Assembly (NCBI RefSeq): GCF_000731095.1
Contig: NZ_JMTZ01000048.1
Span: 1 to 33,051 of the forward strand
Length of the DNA: 33,051 nt
Source of the DNA: Lysobacter antibioticus
Lineage (GTDB): Bacteria; Pseudomonadota; Gammaproteobacteria; Xanthomonadales; Xanthomonadaceae
Direction: 5' to 3'
Part shown: piece by piece, positions 7,648 through 16,173 of the stretch
Numbering within the stretch: the stretch's first letter is position 1
How the letters are laid out: the number at the start of each line of letters is the position of its first letter
Position numbers and translations under genes: made by a program
Notes under the pieces: model-generated
The model's input: the letters and a program-made list of their open reading frames with translations, nothing else
Database searches by the model: none
What the model was told of the DNA's origin: nothing

Positions 7648-10145
7648 GCCCGCCGCGTATCGATCACCCGACCGCCCCCGCCGCCGCCTCGCCCCGAGCG
7701 CTCGCCACGCTCGCGCAGCGCATCGCGCGGCGCCTGCTCGTCGTCTGCGCCGCGCTGACGATCGTGGCCGCGCCCGTACAGGCCGAACCGCTGACGCCCT
7801 TGCGCAGTGCCAGCCTGCCCGGGCTCGACACGCCCTCGCCGCTGCTCGGCGTGGCCACCATCGACGGCCGCACCGTCGCCATCGCCCGCGACGGCGCCTG
7901 GAGCCTGGCGCCCGGCGACGCCGCCTGGACCGCCTTGCGCGCCCGGGATACCGCCGCTAGTACGGCCAAGGTCGCCGCGCTGATCGGCGACGGCACCCGC
8001 GCCTATATCGTCTCCGACGCCAGCGCCGACGCCACCGCAGTCGCGCAGTTGTCGCTCGACGAGCGCGGCCTGCGCCTCGCCCCGCTGCCGTCGTTGCCGG
8101 CCGCCTTGTCGCAAGTGCGTGGCGCCTTGTCGGCCGACACCTTGTTCGTGGCCGGACGCGATGCCGGCGGCGCGCTGCATTTGTTCCAACGCGGCCTCGC
8201 CGATGCGAGCCTCGCCTGGAGTGCGGTCGCGATCTGGCCGGGCGCCGGCGCGCCGCGCTCGTTGGTGGTGCAGACGCATTCCCTGTTCGTCGCCGTCGCC
8301 GACCCGCACGGCGGCGCCGACCGCCTGCTGCGCTGGTCGGCCGAACACGGTTGGCGCCAGGCCGGCGCGGTACCGGGGCAGGTGCTGCCCGGTGCCGGCC
8401 GCGCCCTCGGCCAGGCCCACGTGCTGTATCCGGTGATCGCGCCGGGGGCCACGGCGGCGACGCCGATGACCTATCAGACCATCACCAGCGCCTGGGCACC
8501 GCTGCCGGGCGCGCAACTGGCCGGCGCGCAGCTCACCGCCGCCTGGCCCGACGGCCTGTTGTGGACGCAGCCCTCGGCCGACGGCCGCCGCACCGCGTTC
8601 GCGACCGCGCAAGTGCAGGCCAACAAGCTGCTGCTGCACTGGCTGGACTGGTTGGTGATCGTGGTCTACCTGGCCGGCATGATCGGCATCGGCCTGTATT
8701 TCTATCTGCGCGAGAAACGCAACTCGACCGCCAATTTCTTCGTCGGCGGCCGCAGCATTCCGTTCTGGGCCGCCGGCGTCAGCCTGTACGCCGCCAACAC
8801 CAGCTCGATCAGCTTCATCGCCATTCCCGCCAAGGCCTTCGAGAGCAACTGGCAGTACCTCACCAACAACCTCATCGCGGTGCTCGGGCTGATCTTCGTG
8901 GCGATCTGGATCGTACCGCTGCTGCGCCGGCTCGACCTGATGTCGGTGTTCTCCTACCTGGAGACGCGTTTCCATCCGGCGATCCGCATGCTCGCCAGCG
9001 CGCTGTGCATCCTGACCCAGATCGGCAGCCGCATGAGCGTGATCCTGTTCCTGCCGGCGTTGGCGATCGCCACCATCACCGGCATCAGCGTGTTCTGGAG
9101 CGTGCTGCTGATGGGCGGCTTCACCATCGTCTACACCGCGATGGGCGGCATGAAAGCGGTGATCTGGACCGATTTCGTCCAGGTCATCGTCAAGATGGGC
9201 GGCGCGGTGTTCGCCATCGGCTTCATCGTCTGGCAGTTGCACGGCGGTTTCGGCGAATTCCTCGCCATCGCCCGCGCCGAAGACAAGATGCACCTGTTCG
9301 ACTTCAGCTTCGACATGACCAAGGCCACGGTCTGGGGCTTCGTGTTCCTGGTGCTGTTCGACGTGGTGCTGACCTTCCCGAAGGACCAGGTGCTGATGCA
9401 GCGCACCCTGTCGACCAAGTCCGACCGCGAGGCCGGGCGTTCGATCTGGGCCTTCGCCGCGATCATGATCCCCGGCGGCTTCGTGTTCTACATGATCGGC
9501 ACCGCGCTGTTCGTCTATTACAAATCGCACCCGGAGCGGATGAACCCGCTGCTGCCGATCGACGCCACCTTCCCCTTGTTCATCGCCGCCGAACTGCCGG
9601 TCGGGGTCACCGGGCTGATCATCGCCGGCATCTTCGCCGCGGCGATGGCGACCTTGTCGGGGATCATGAACAGCGTGGCCACGCTGATCTCGGTGGATTT
9701 CTACGAGAAACTGGCCAAGCGCGGCACCGCCAAGAAAAGCGTGTTCGTCGCCGAACTCACCACGGTCGCGGTCGGCCTGGTCGGTATCGGCGCGGCGCTG
9801 TTGCTGTCGCGCTTCGACATCCATTCGCTGTTCGACGTATCGATCGAACTGGCCGGCCTGCTCGGCGGCGGTTTCGCCGGCGCCTACACCCTGGGTATGT
9901 TCACCCGCCGCGCCAATTCGCCCGGGGTGGCCATCGGCATCGGCATCAGCATCGTGCTGACCCTGGTGATCTGGTCGTTCCGCCTGGTGCATCCGTACTT
10001 CTATCTGGCGATCTCGATCCTGCTGTGCATCGTGTTCGGCTACCTCGCCAGCCTGTTGTTCCCGGCGCCGGCGCGCTCGCTCGACGGATTGACGATCTAC
10101 CGCGACAAGGACGCGGCGGTCGCCGCCGCACCGGCCTCCCCCTGA
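7644..10145 (+). CDS. Sodium:solute symporter with a large N-terminal periplasmic domain
   Basis: 833 residues in three parts. Residues 1-47 form a basic then hydrophobic leader ending VAAPVQA, a signal peptide or signal anchor. Residues ~48-325 form a soluble domain with repeated short beta-like blades, resembling the kelch/permuted-mutarotase domains that accompany some sugar and sialic-acid symporters. From about 330 a complete SSS-family transporter follows, with many hydrophobic helices, NSTANFFVGGRSIPFWAAG near 356-374 and GIFAAAMATLSGIMNS near 660. The ribosome-binding site (ggag) lies inside the end of the lyase gene. The substrate is unknown; sugar or sugar acid is a reasonable guess from the extra domain and the glycoside-degrading locus downstream. 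The symporter call is firm and the N-terminal fold is tentative. Confidence 0.88.
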   Translation: MSPPRIDHPTAPAAASPRALATLAQRIARRLLVVCAALTIVAAPVQAEPLTPLRSASLPGLDTPSPLLGVATIDGRTVAIARDGAWSLAPGDAAWTALRARDTAASTAKVAALIGDGTRAYIVSDASADATAVAQLSLDERGLRLAPLPSLPAALSQVRGALSADTLFVAGRDAGGALHLFQRGLADASLAWSAVAIWPGAGAPRSLVVQTHSLFVAVADPHGGADRLLRWSAEHGWRQAGAVPGQVLPGAGRALGQAHVLYPVIAPGATAATPMTYQTITSAWAPLPGAQLAGAQLTAAWPDGLLWTQPSADGRRTAFATAQVQANKLLLHWLDWLVIVVYLAGMIGIGLYFYLREKRNSTANFFVGGRSIPFWAAGVSLYAANTSSISFIAIPAKAFESNWQYLTNNLIAVLGLIFVAIWIVPLLRRLDLMSVFSYLETRFHPAIRMLASALCILTQIGSRMSVILFLPALAIATITGISVFWSVLLMGGFTIVYTAMGGMKAVIWTDFVQVIVKMGGAVFAIGFIVWQLHGGFGEFLAIARAEDKMHLFDFSFDMTKATVWGFVFLVLFDVVLTFPKDQVLMQRTLSTKSDREAGRSIWAFAAIMIPGGFVFYMIGTALFVYYKSHPERMNPLLPIDATFPLFIAAELPVGVTGLIIAGIFAAAMATLSGIMNSVATLISVDFYEKLAKRGTAKKSVFVAELTTVAVGLVGIGAALLLSRFDIHSLFDVSIELAGLLGGGFAGAYTLGMFTRRANSPGVAIGIGISIVLTLVIWSFRLVHPYFYLAISILLCIVFGYLASLLFPAPARSLDGLTIYRDKDAAVAAAPASP

Positions 10146-10226
10146 TGGCATACGCGGGTCTGGCGACCCTCGTGTAGCCTCGGCTAGCCGCGATTCGCGC
10201 AACCGTCACGACGCCAGCGAGAGGTC
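10146..10226 (+). promoter_or_regulatory. Short gap before the LysR gene with a palindrome
   Basis: Eighty-one bases between the symporter stop and the LysR start contain the perfect 10-base palindrome CGGCTAGCCG (10181-10190) and a small GGGTC/GACCC hairpin (10156-10169) without a T-tract. The ribosome-binding site gagagg precedes the LysR ATG. The palindrome could be an autoregulatory site; this is a guess. Confidence 0.3.
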
Positions 10227-11105
10227 ATGGAAACCCAATTTCTCAACACCTTCGTGACCATCGTCGACCAGGGTTCGATGGCCGCGGCGGCGCGCGTGCT
10301 CGGCATCACCCCGGCCGCGGTGGCGCAGCAGATCCGCACCCTGGAGCGCGAGATCGGCGCGCCGCTGATCGCCCGGGTCGGCCGCACCGTCAGCGTCACC
10401 GAGGAAGGCGCGCGGATCCTGCCGCGCAGCCGCGAGCTGTTGCGCAGCGTCGCCGACCTGCGCAGCGTGGCCAACGAAAGCGAGATCTCCGGCGAGCTGC
10501 GCCTGGGCGCCTGCCCGACCGCCCTGGCCGGCATGCTGCCCGACGTGCTCGCACGCATGGTCGAGACCTTTCCGCAGATCAACGTCTTCATCAAGCCCGG
10601 CTACTCGGCCGACCTCTACCACGCGGTGGAACAGGGCGACCTGGATGCGGCGATCGTGCTGCAGGCGCCGTTCCCGCTGCCGAAGACCTGCGAATGGCAG
10701 TTGCTGCGCGAAGAACCGCTGATCGTGCTGGCGCCGGCATCGATGGCCGAGCGCGATCCGCACGACCTGCTCGCCAACGAACCGCTGATCCGCTACGACC
10801 GCCACCAATGGGGCGGCCGCCAGGCCGACGAATACCTGCGCGCGGCCAACATCGTTCCGCGCGAACGCTTCGAGCTCAATGCCCTCAACGCCATCGCGGT
10901 GATGGTCGACCGAGGCCTCGGCGTGTCGCTGGTGCCGGACTGGGCCAGGCCCTGGCCGGAAGGCCTGAACATCGCCCGCATCGCGCTGCCCGATGCGTCC
11001 GCCAAGCGCTGCATCGGCATCGTCTGGTCGCGTTCGAGCGTGCGCGTGCGCCTGGTGACCGTGCTGCTGCAGGAAAGCCGCAAGGCGATGCAGGCCAAAA
11101 CCTGA
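10227..11105 (+). CDS. LysR-family transcriptional regulator
   Basis: 292 residues. The N-terminal winged helix-turn-helix is clear (FLNTFVTIVDQGSMAAAARVLGITPAAVAQQIRTLEREIG, about residues 5-43, followed by the wing VGRTVSVTEEG). A LysR substrate-binding domain covers about 90-290 (ISGELRLGACPTALAGMLP and onward). A good ribosome-binding site (gagagg) sits just before the ATG. It is codirectional with the lyase-symporter pair upstream and the TonB receptor downstream, not divergent from a target gene as is usual for the family. The shared GAACAT motif before the lyase, receptor and CoA-transferase genes makes this protein the obvious candidate for their control, but nothing in the sequence proves it. 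The inducer is unknown. Confidence 0.93.
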   Translation: METQFLNTFVTIVDQGSMAAAARVLGITPAAVAQQIRTLEREIGAPLIARVGRTVSVTEEGARILPRSRELLRSVADLRSVANESEISGELRLGACPTALAGMLPDVLARMVETFPQINVFIKPGYSADLYHAVEQGDLDAAIVLQAPFPLPKTCEWQLLREEPLIVLAPASMAERDPHDLLANEPLIRYDRHQWGGRQADEYLRAANIVPRERFELNALNAIAVMVDRGLGVSLVPDWARPWPEGLNIARIALPDASAKRCIGIVWSRSSVRVRLVTVLLQESRKAMQAKT

Positions 11106-11159
11106 GCGGGCACGCGGCGCGAACGGCGGGCGCGAAGGGCGAACGCGGAGGCGATGCGC

Positions 11160-11186
11160 GCGAACGCGGACCACACCTGCGTTCGC
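11160..11186 (+). terminator. Hairpin downstream of the LysR gene
   Basis: A perfect 8-bp inverted repeat, GCGAACGC (11160-11167) and GCGTTCGC (11179-11186), with an 11-base loop lies about 55 bases after the LysR stop. No T-tract follows, so it is at best a weak or Rho-assisted terminator. Confidence 0.35.
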
Positions 11187-11230
11187 TCGCCTCGCATGCT
11201 GCACCGCCGCAAGAAAACCCTGATTCTCAA

Positions 11231-11256
11231 GCAACAAATCCTAGTCTCTGAACATA
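11231..11256 (+). promoter_or_regulatory. GAACAT-type motif upstream of the TonB receptor
   Basis: gcaacaaatCCTA-N5-TGAACATA, with CCTA at 11240-11243 and TGAACAT at 11249-11255, matches the site at 6691-6713 at about 15 of 22 aligned positions. It shares GAACATA-NN-CCGCG with the site at 20304-20315. It lies about 180 bases before the receptor ATG in a 327-base gap that otherwise holds only the hairpin at 11160-11186 and no gene. Confidence 0.4.
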
Positions 11257-11432
11257 GTCCGCGACGGTTCTATGCGCGCAGTCGAACGCATAGGCTCGCA
11301 CTCACTCCGGGGACATGCGATGTCGGGGACGTCGCCACAAGGACGCGGCCACGCCGCCGTCGCTCGACGCCGGGGTTCATGCGTACGCCGTTGCGGCGCG
11401 CGCCGCCAACCGCAGCCTGGACGGGATACGAC

Positions 11433-13712
11433 ATGCTCAAGCCACTCACCGCCGCGATCAGCAGCATCCTGCTGCTTTCCGCCATCGCCGCTCCCGCCAG
11501 CGCGCAGGAGGCCGCGGCGAGCGCCGACGACAAGGATGCTGCGACCGACCAGGCCGCGGTCGATCTCGACAACGTGGTGGTGACCGGCACGCGCAGCCCG
11601 AAAGCGGTCGACCGCATTCCCGGCGCAATCACCCTGGTCTCGAAGGAAGAAGTGCAGCGCAACCTGGTGCTGACCGAGGACGCGACCGCGGTGTTGGCGC
11701 GCTCGGTGCCGGGCTACGCCGAATCCTCGCAGGCGATGAGCAACACCGGCGAAAACCTGCGCGGCCGCGTCGCCCTGCGTTTGTTCGACGGCGTGCCGCA
11801 GGGTTCGCCGCTGCGCGAAGGCACGCGCAACGGCACCTTCACCGACATGGGCATCGTCGGCCGCATCGAAGTGATCAACGGCCCTTCCGCGTCGGAAGGC
11901 ATCGGCGCCGCCGGCGGCATCATCAACTACCTCTCGGCCGCCCCGACCAAGGAAGGCAACGAGTTCACCGTCGTCTCGCGCTACACCACCCAGTTCGAGG
12001 ACGACAGCGAGGGCTGGAAGCTCGGTTTCAACTTCGCCCGCAAGTCCGGCAACTTCGACCTGCTCGCCAGCGCTTCCTTCCTCGACCGCGGCATCACCTA
12101 CGACGGCAGCGGCCGCCGCATCGGCATGAACACCAGCGGCTCGCTGGCCGACACCGAGTCGCGCAACCTGTTCCTCAAGGCCGGCTACGCCTTCGGCGAG
12201 GACGGCGTGCAGCGCATCGAAGGTTCGGTCAGCCACTTCAACATCGAAGGCAAGGCCAACTACGTGCAGGTGCTGGGCTGCCGCCCGGACGAGGCCGCAC
12301 TGTGCGGAGCCACCCGCACCAACACCTCCGAGCGCGGCAGCATCTTCGGCTCCAAGGCCGCGATCAACGATTTCAAGCAGTACCAGCTCACCTATATCCA
12401 TTCCGACTTCTTCGGCGGCACCCTGACCCTCAACGGCTACCAGGCCGACCAGGAGATGCGCTACCTGCCCGAGAACACCATCGACAAGCAGGATCCGCTG
12501 ATCGGGCCGTCGGGCTCGATCTACGACCAATCCGAAATCGTCACCAACAAGAAGGGCCTGCGCACGTCCTGGGCGCGGCCCTCGCTGTTCTCGGTCAGCG
12601 GCCTGGAACTGCGGCTCGGCTTCGACCTGGTCGAAGACACCGCCGAACAGCGCCTGGCGCTGACCGACCGGCTGTGGGTGCCGCCGATGGAGTACAAGAG
12701 CCGCGCACCGTGGGCACAGCTGTCCTGGGACATCGGTCCGGTCACGCTCAGCGGCGGCGTCCGCCGCGAAGACGGCGAGCTGCACGTCGATGGCTACACC
12801 ACCACCTGGTACCGCGACCGCCGCCACGTCGACGGCGGCACCCTGGACTACCAGGAGAACCTGACCAACTTCGGCGCGGTCTGGCGCATCACCGACGGCT
12901 GGTCGGTGTTCGGCTCCTACGGCGAAGGCTTCACCCTGGCCAACGTCGGTATTCCGCTGCGCAACATCCAATGCTCCAACGACCCGGGCGACACCCAGCC
13001 CGACGGCTGCCCGAACGATCCGCGCATCGGCGTCGCCGACTTGCTCGACCTTAACGCCATCGTGGTCGAGAACACCGAATTCGGCTTCAACTGGCGCGGC
13101 GAACGCGGCGCGTTGAGCGCTTCGCACTACGACTCCAAATCCGACTACGGCCAGTCGCTGGCGATCGATCCGGCCACCAACGATTTCGTGTTGCTGCGCG
13201 CGCCGGTGCGGATCAAGGGCTACGAATTGTCCGGCGACTGGCGCTTCAACGAGGCCTGGCGCTTCAGCGCGGTGTATTCGCACACCCACGGCAAGACCTC
13301 GTTCTGGGCCGCCGACGCCGCCGGCCGCTTCGGTGCGGGCGGCACGAACAAACCGATGGGCGTGCTCGACATCAACCCCGACAAGTTCGCCTGGACCCTG
13401 ACCTGGAAATTCCACCCGCGCGGCGACGTCAGCCTGGGCGCCACCACTCTGTTCTCGCGCAACCTGTCCGCCAGCGACGTGCGCGGCTTCGACGGCGCGC
13501 GCTTCAACTTCAAGGAAAGCACCCGCGGCTACACCTTGTTCGACCTGGGCATGAACTTCGATACCGAACGCTACGGCAAGTTCTCGCTCGGCATCGAAAA
13601 CCTGTTCGACAAGCAGTACATCCTGAGCTGGTCGCAGCCGCCCGGCGGCTTCCAGAACTACTGGGCCGGTCGCGGCCGCACCTTCTCGCTCACGCATACC
13701 TTCAAGTTCTGA
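11433..13712 (+). CDS. TonB-dependent outer-membrane receptor
   Basis: 759 residues from the ATG at 11433, chosen because it opens a classical signal peptide (MLKPLTAAISSILLLSAIAA, cleavage after ASA near residue 24) with a modest gggat upstream. A TonB-box-like LDNVVVTGTR follows at 45-54. The plug domain contains VGRIEVINGPSASEGIGAAGGIINY. The rest has alternating aromatic beta-strand patterns of a 22-strand barrel and ends in an aromatic strand, SLTHTFKF. It would import a substrate across the outer membrane using ExbBD-TonB energy. Its architecture is like siderophore receptors, but the genes that follow (glycoside hydrolase, kinase) suggest a carbohydrate or glycoside. The ligand cannot be decided from sequence. 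Two cysteine pairs (CRPDEAALC, CSNDPGDTQPDGC) look like disulfide-bridged extracellular loops. Confidence 0.93.
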   Translation: MLKPLTAAISSILLLSAIAAPASAQEAAASADDKDAATDQAAVDLDNVVVTGTRSPKAVDRIPGAITLVSKEEVQRNLVLTEDATAVLARSVPGYAESSQAMSNTGENLRGRVALRLFDGVPQGSPLREGTRNGTFTDMGIVGRIEVINGPSASEGIGAAGGIINYLSAAPTKEGNEFTVVSRYTTQFEDDSEGWKLGFNFARKSGNFDLLASASFLDRGITYDGSGRRIGMNTSGSLADTESRNLFLKAGYAFGEDGVQRIEGSVSHFNIEGKANYVQVLGCRPDEAALCGATRTNTSERGSIFGSKAAINDFKQYQLTYIHSDFFGGTLTLNGYQADQEMRYLPENTIDKQDPLIGPSGSIYDQSEIVTNKKGLRTSWARPSLFSVSGLELRLGFDLVEDTAEQRLALTDRLWVPPMEYKSRAPWAQLSWDIGPVTLSGGVRREDGELHVDGYTTTWYRDRRHVDGGTLDYQENLTNFGAVWRITDGWSVFGSYGEGFTLANVGIPLRNIQCSNDPGDTQPDGCPNDPRIGVADLLDLNAIVVENTEFGFNWRGERGALSASHYDSKSDYGQSLAIDPATNDFVLLRAPVRIKGYELSGDWRFNEAWRFSAVYSHTHGKTSFWAADAAGRFGAGGTNKPMGVLDINPDKFAWTLTWKFHPRGDVSLGATTLFSRNLSASDVRGFDGARFNFKESTRGYTLFDLGMNFDTERYGKFSLGIENLFDKQYILSWSQPPGGFQNYWAGRGRTFSLTHTFKF

Positions 13713-13726
13713 ACCGTCTGCCGCCC

Positions 13727-15226
13727 TTGCCGCGTTTCCCTCGAACCGCCCCCGGACCGACGCCCCCGCCGTCGTGTCCGCGGCGGTGGCTTTTTGCCGG
13801 CGCTGACGGGTGGCGCCGGCGCTTCGCCGGGGTCGCAGCATTGGCGCTGGCCGGCGCCTGCATCGGGTCGGCGGCGGCGGCCGACGGCCATGCCGCCCCA
13901 TCGCCCCGGGGAGCAAACGTCTCCGAGCTGCACCGGTTCATGCGCGCGGTCACCGGCAAGGACGGCTATCTCGGCGCGGTCACCCTGATCGCGCGCGACG
14001 GACGCATCGTCGACTGGCAGGCCTACGGCCACCGCGACCTGGCCCGTCGCGCACCGATGCGGCGCGATGCGATCTTCCGCCTGTATTCGATGACCAAGAC
14101 CATCACCTCGGCCGCGCTGATGCTGCTGGTCGAGCAAGGGCGGATCGGGCTCGACGACCCGGTGTCGGCGTACCTGCCCGAACTGGCGCGGCCGCAGGTC
14201 GTCGTCGGCGGCAGCGTCGATGCGCCGCGGCTGCGCGATGCCGCAGGCGAGATCAGCATCCGCGAATTGCTCACCCACACCGCCGGCTTTCCGGCCGGGC
14301 TTGAGGGCGACGAGCTGGCGACGGCGATCGCGCGGCGCCAGGACCCGCATGCGGCCGCCGACCTGCAAGGCTTCGTCGAACGCCTGAGCCGCGCGCCGCT
14401 CGCCGCCGATCCGGGCACCCGCTTCGGCTACGACGGCGCCGCGCTGGAAGTGCTGGCACGGGTGATCGAAGTGGTCGCCGAGCAGCCCTTCGATGCCTTC
14501 CTGCACGAGCGCATCTTCGTGCCGCTGGACATGCGCGACAGCGGATTCGAGGTGTCGCCTACGCAGCGCGAACGCGTGGTCGACCTGACCCGCATGGGCG
14601 ACGACGGCCGGCTGCGGATCGCCGACGGCCCGAGCGCGCGCGAACCCGGCGTGCGCTTGAACCCCTACCCGAGCGGCGCCGGCGGGCTGTATTCGACTGC
14701 GTGCGACTACGCCCGTTTCGCCCAGATGCTGCTCGACGGCGGCTTGATCGCCGCGCCGTCGGCTGCACTGCCCGATGCCGATGCCGACGCGCCTGCGGCG
14801 TCAGCTTCGCGCGATACCGACCCACCCGGCCCTGCGGCGTCGAACACGGGCCCGAACGCCCGGCCGCGACCGCGCTTGCTGCGCGCCGACACCGTCGCGG
14901 CGATGCTGCGCAACCAACTGGGCATGCTCGATCCGCCGGTGAACCAATACAGCGCCGGCGAGGGCTTCGGTTTCGGCGGTTATGTCGTGATCGACCCGGC
15001 CAAGCGCGAGCGCCCCGGGTCGCGCGGGCAGTTCGGTTGGTCGGGCGCGGCCTCGACTACCTACGCGATCGACCCGCAGCACCGATTGATCGCCATCGCC
15101 TTGTTGCAGCATCTGCCGCACGGCGAGGCGCGGCGGGATCTGCCGCGCATCGGCAGCGACTTCTATCGGCAGGTCTATCGCGCCTTGCAGATCCCAGCCC
15201 GCGCCGAACCGGAGACGACGAAATGA
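13727..15226 (+). CDS. Serine hydrolase, beta-lactamase/esterase family (class C-like)
   Basis: 499 residues if translation begins at the TTG at 13727. The fold is that of penicillin-binding-protein-like esterases: SMTK (121-124, S121 nucleophile, K124), Y235 in FGYDGAAL as the second catalytic motif, HTAG (184-187) and GWSG near the C-terminus as the third. A signal-peptide-like stretch (WRRRFAGVAALALAGACIGSAAA, split here by its basic and hydrophobic parts, ~29-51) suggests export to the periplasm. The start is uncertain. No ATG or GTG in frame precedes the signal-like stretch, and a terminator-like hairpin (13762-13795) lies inside the beginning of the frame; a TTG at 13841 is the other option. 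An Ala/Pro-rich insert (~345-380) is unusual. The gene ends in a 4-base ATGA overlap with the kinase gene. The substrate, an ester or amide, is unknown. Confidence 0.85.
   Translation: MPRFPRTAPGPTPPPSCPRRWLFAGADGWRRRFAGVAALALAGACIGSAAAADGHAAPSPRGANVSELHRFMRAVTGKDGYLGAVTLIARDGRIVDWQAYGHRDLARRAPMRRDAIFRLYSMTKTITSAALMLLVEQGRIGLDDPVSAYLPELARPQVVVGGSVDAPRLRDAAGEISIRELLTHTAGFPAGLEGDELATAIARRQDPHAAADLQGFVERLSRAPLAADPGTRFGYDGAALEVLARVIEVVAEQPFDAFLHERIFVPLDMRDSGFEVSPTQRERVVDLTRMGDDGRLRIADGPSAREPGVRLNPYPSGAGGLYSTACDYARFAQMLLDGGLIAAPSAALPDADADAPAASASRDTDPPGPAASNTGPNARPRPRLLRADTVAAMLRNQLGMLDPPVNQYSAGEGFGFGGYVVIDPAKRERPGSRGQFGWSGAASTTYAIDPQHRLIAIALLQHLPHGEARRDLPRIGSDFYRQVYRALQIPARAEPETTK
13762..13795 (+). 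terminator. Rho-independent-type terminator after the TonB receptor
   Basis: Stem GCCCCCGCCG (13762-13771) pairs with CGGCGGTGGC (13781-13790) with one mismatch around a 9-base loop, followed directly by TTTTT (13791-13795). It stands 50 bases after the receptor stop. It probably lets the receptor be made in excess of the downstream enzymes by partial termination. It overlaps the nominal 5' end of the serine hydrolase frame. Confidence 0.6.
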
Positions 15227-16164
15227 GCGCTGCGCTGTCCTCCTGCGTCCTCGTCGCCGGCTCGGCCAACCTCGACTTCGTGGTCCGCGCCAGCCACGTG
15301 CCGGCGCCCGGCGAGACCGTGCTCGGCCGCGAGCTCGCTTTGTTCCCGGGCGGCAAGGGCGCCAACCAAGCCGTCGCCTGCGCGCGCGCCGGCGGCGCGC
15401 CGACACGCATGCTGCTCGCCCTCGGCAACGACGCCCACGCCGCGCCGATCGAGCGTTCGCTGCGCGAGGCCGGGGTCGAGCCGCACATCGTGCGCGTCGC
15501 CGACCGGGCCACCGGCACCGCCTTCGTGTGCGTGTCCGACGACGCCGAGAACGCGATCACCGTCGCGCCCGGCGCCAACGAGGCCCTGCGCGGCGAGGAT
15601 CTGCCCGACCTCACCGGCGTCGGCCATCTCTTGCTGCAGCTCGAATCGCCCCTGGCCGCGATCGAAGCCTGGGCGCAGCGCGCGCGCGCCGCCGGTGTCC
15701 GCGTGGTATTGAACGCAGCGCCGGCACGGCCGCTGCCGAGCTCGTTGCTGGATGCGATCGATCTGTTGATCGTCAACGAAGGCGAACTCGCCGTCCTCAG
15801 CGGCATCGCCGGCGACCTCGACGCTGGGCTGGCGCGCATTCCGACGCGCGGCGTGGTGGTGACCCTGGGCGCACGCGGCTGTCGCGCGCGCCTCGACGGC
15901 GAGCACCTGCATCAGGCCGCCTTCGCCGTCAGCGCGCTCGACACCACCGCCGCCGGCGACACGTTCTGCGGCACACTGGTCGCGGCGCTCGGGCATGGCC
16001 TGAGCTTCGCCGCCGCGCTGCGCCGCGCCTGCGCCGCCTCGGCGCTGGCCTGCACCCGCGCCGGAGCGCAGGCCAGCGTGCCGAGCCACGACGAGGTCGA
16101 GCGTTGGCTCGCCGGAGCTGATTCGATGCCGCCCGCCGTCACGTCTTTCCCGCTCCAGGTTTAG
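15223..16164 (+). CDS. Ribokinase-like PfkB-family sugar kinase
   Basis: 313 residues. PfkB-family signatures are GGKGANQ (43-49) near the N-terminus, NEGE (185-188), and the C-terminal DTTAAGDTFCG (240-250) with D246 as the catalytic base and the anion hole before it. The length and the DTTAAGD form fit ribokinase (D-ribose + ATP to ribose 5-phosphate), but a different pentose or nucleoside is possible, so I give no gene symbol. The ATG overlaps the upstream stop (ATGA) and is preceded by ggagacgacga, a good ribosome-binding site. In this cluster it would phosphorylate a sugar released by the GH127-like enzyme. The protein is cytoplasmic, with no signal peptide. Confidence 0.9.
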   Translation: MSAALSSCVLVAGSANLDFVVRASHVPAPGETVLGRELALFPGGKGANQAVACARAGGAPTRMLLALGNDAHAAPIERSLREAGVEPHIVRVADRATGTAFVCVSDDAENAITVAPGANEALRGEDLPDLTGVGHLLLQLESPLAAIEAWAQRARAAGVRVVLNAAPARPLPSSLLDAIDLLIVNEGELAVLSGIAGDLDAGLARIPTRGVVVTLGARGCRARLDGEHLHQAAFAVSALDTTAAGDTFCGTLVAALGHGLSFAAALRRACAASALACTRAGAQASVPSHDEVERWLAGADSMPPAVTSFPLQV

Positions 16165-16173
16165 CGACGCCCC

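Noticed and set aside
7428-10202. 924-codon open frame on the minus strand
   Set aside because: It is opposite the symporter; rich in H, D, Q, R, G as expected for the antisense of a hydrophobic membrane protein.
11241-13916. 891-codon open frame on the minus strand
   Set aside because: It lies opposite the TonB receptor, which has a signal peptide, TonB box and barrel end; the antisense frame has no recognisable features.
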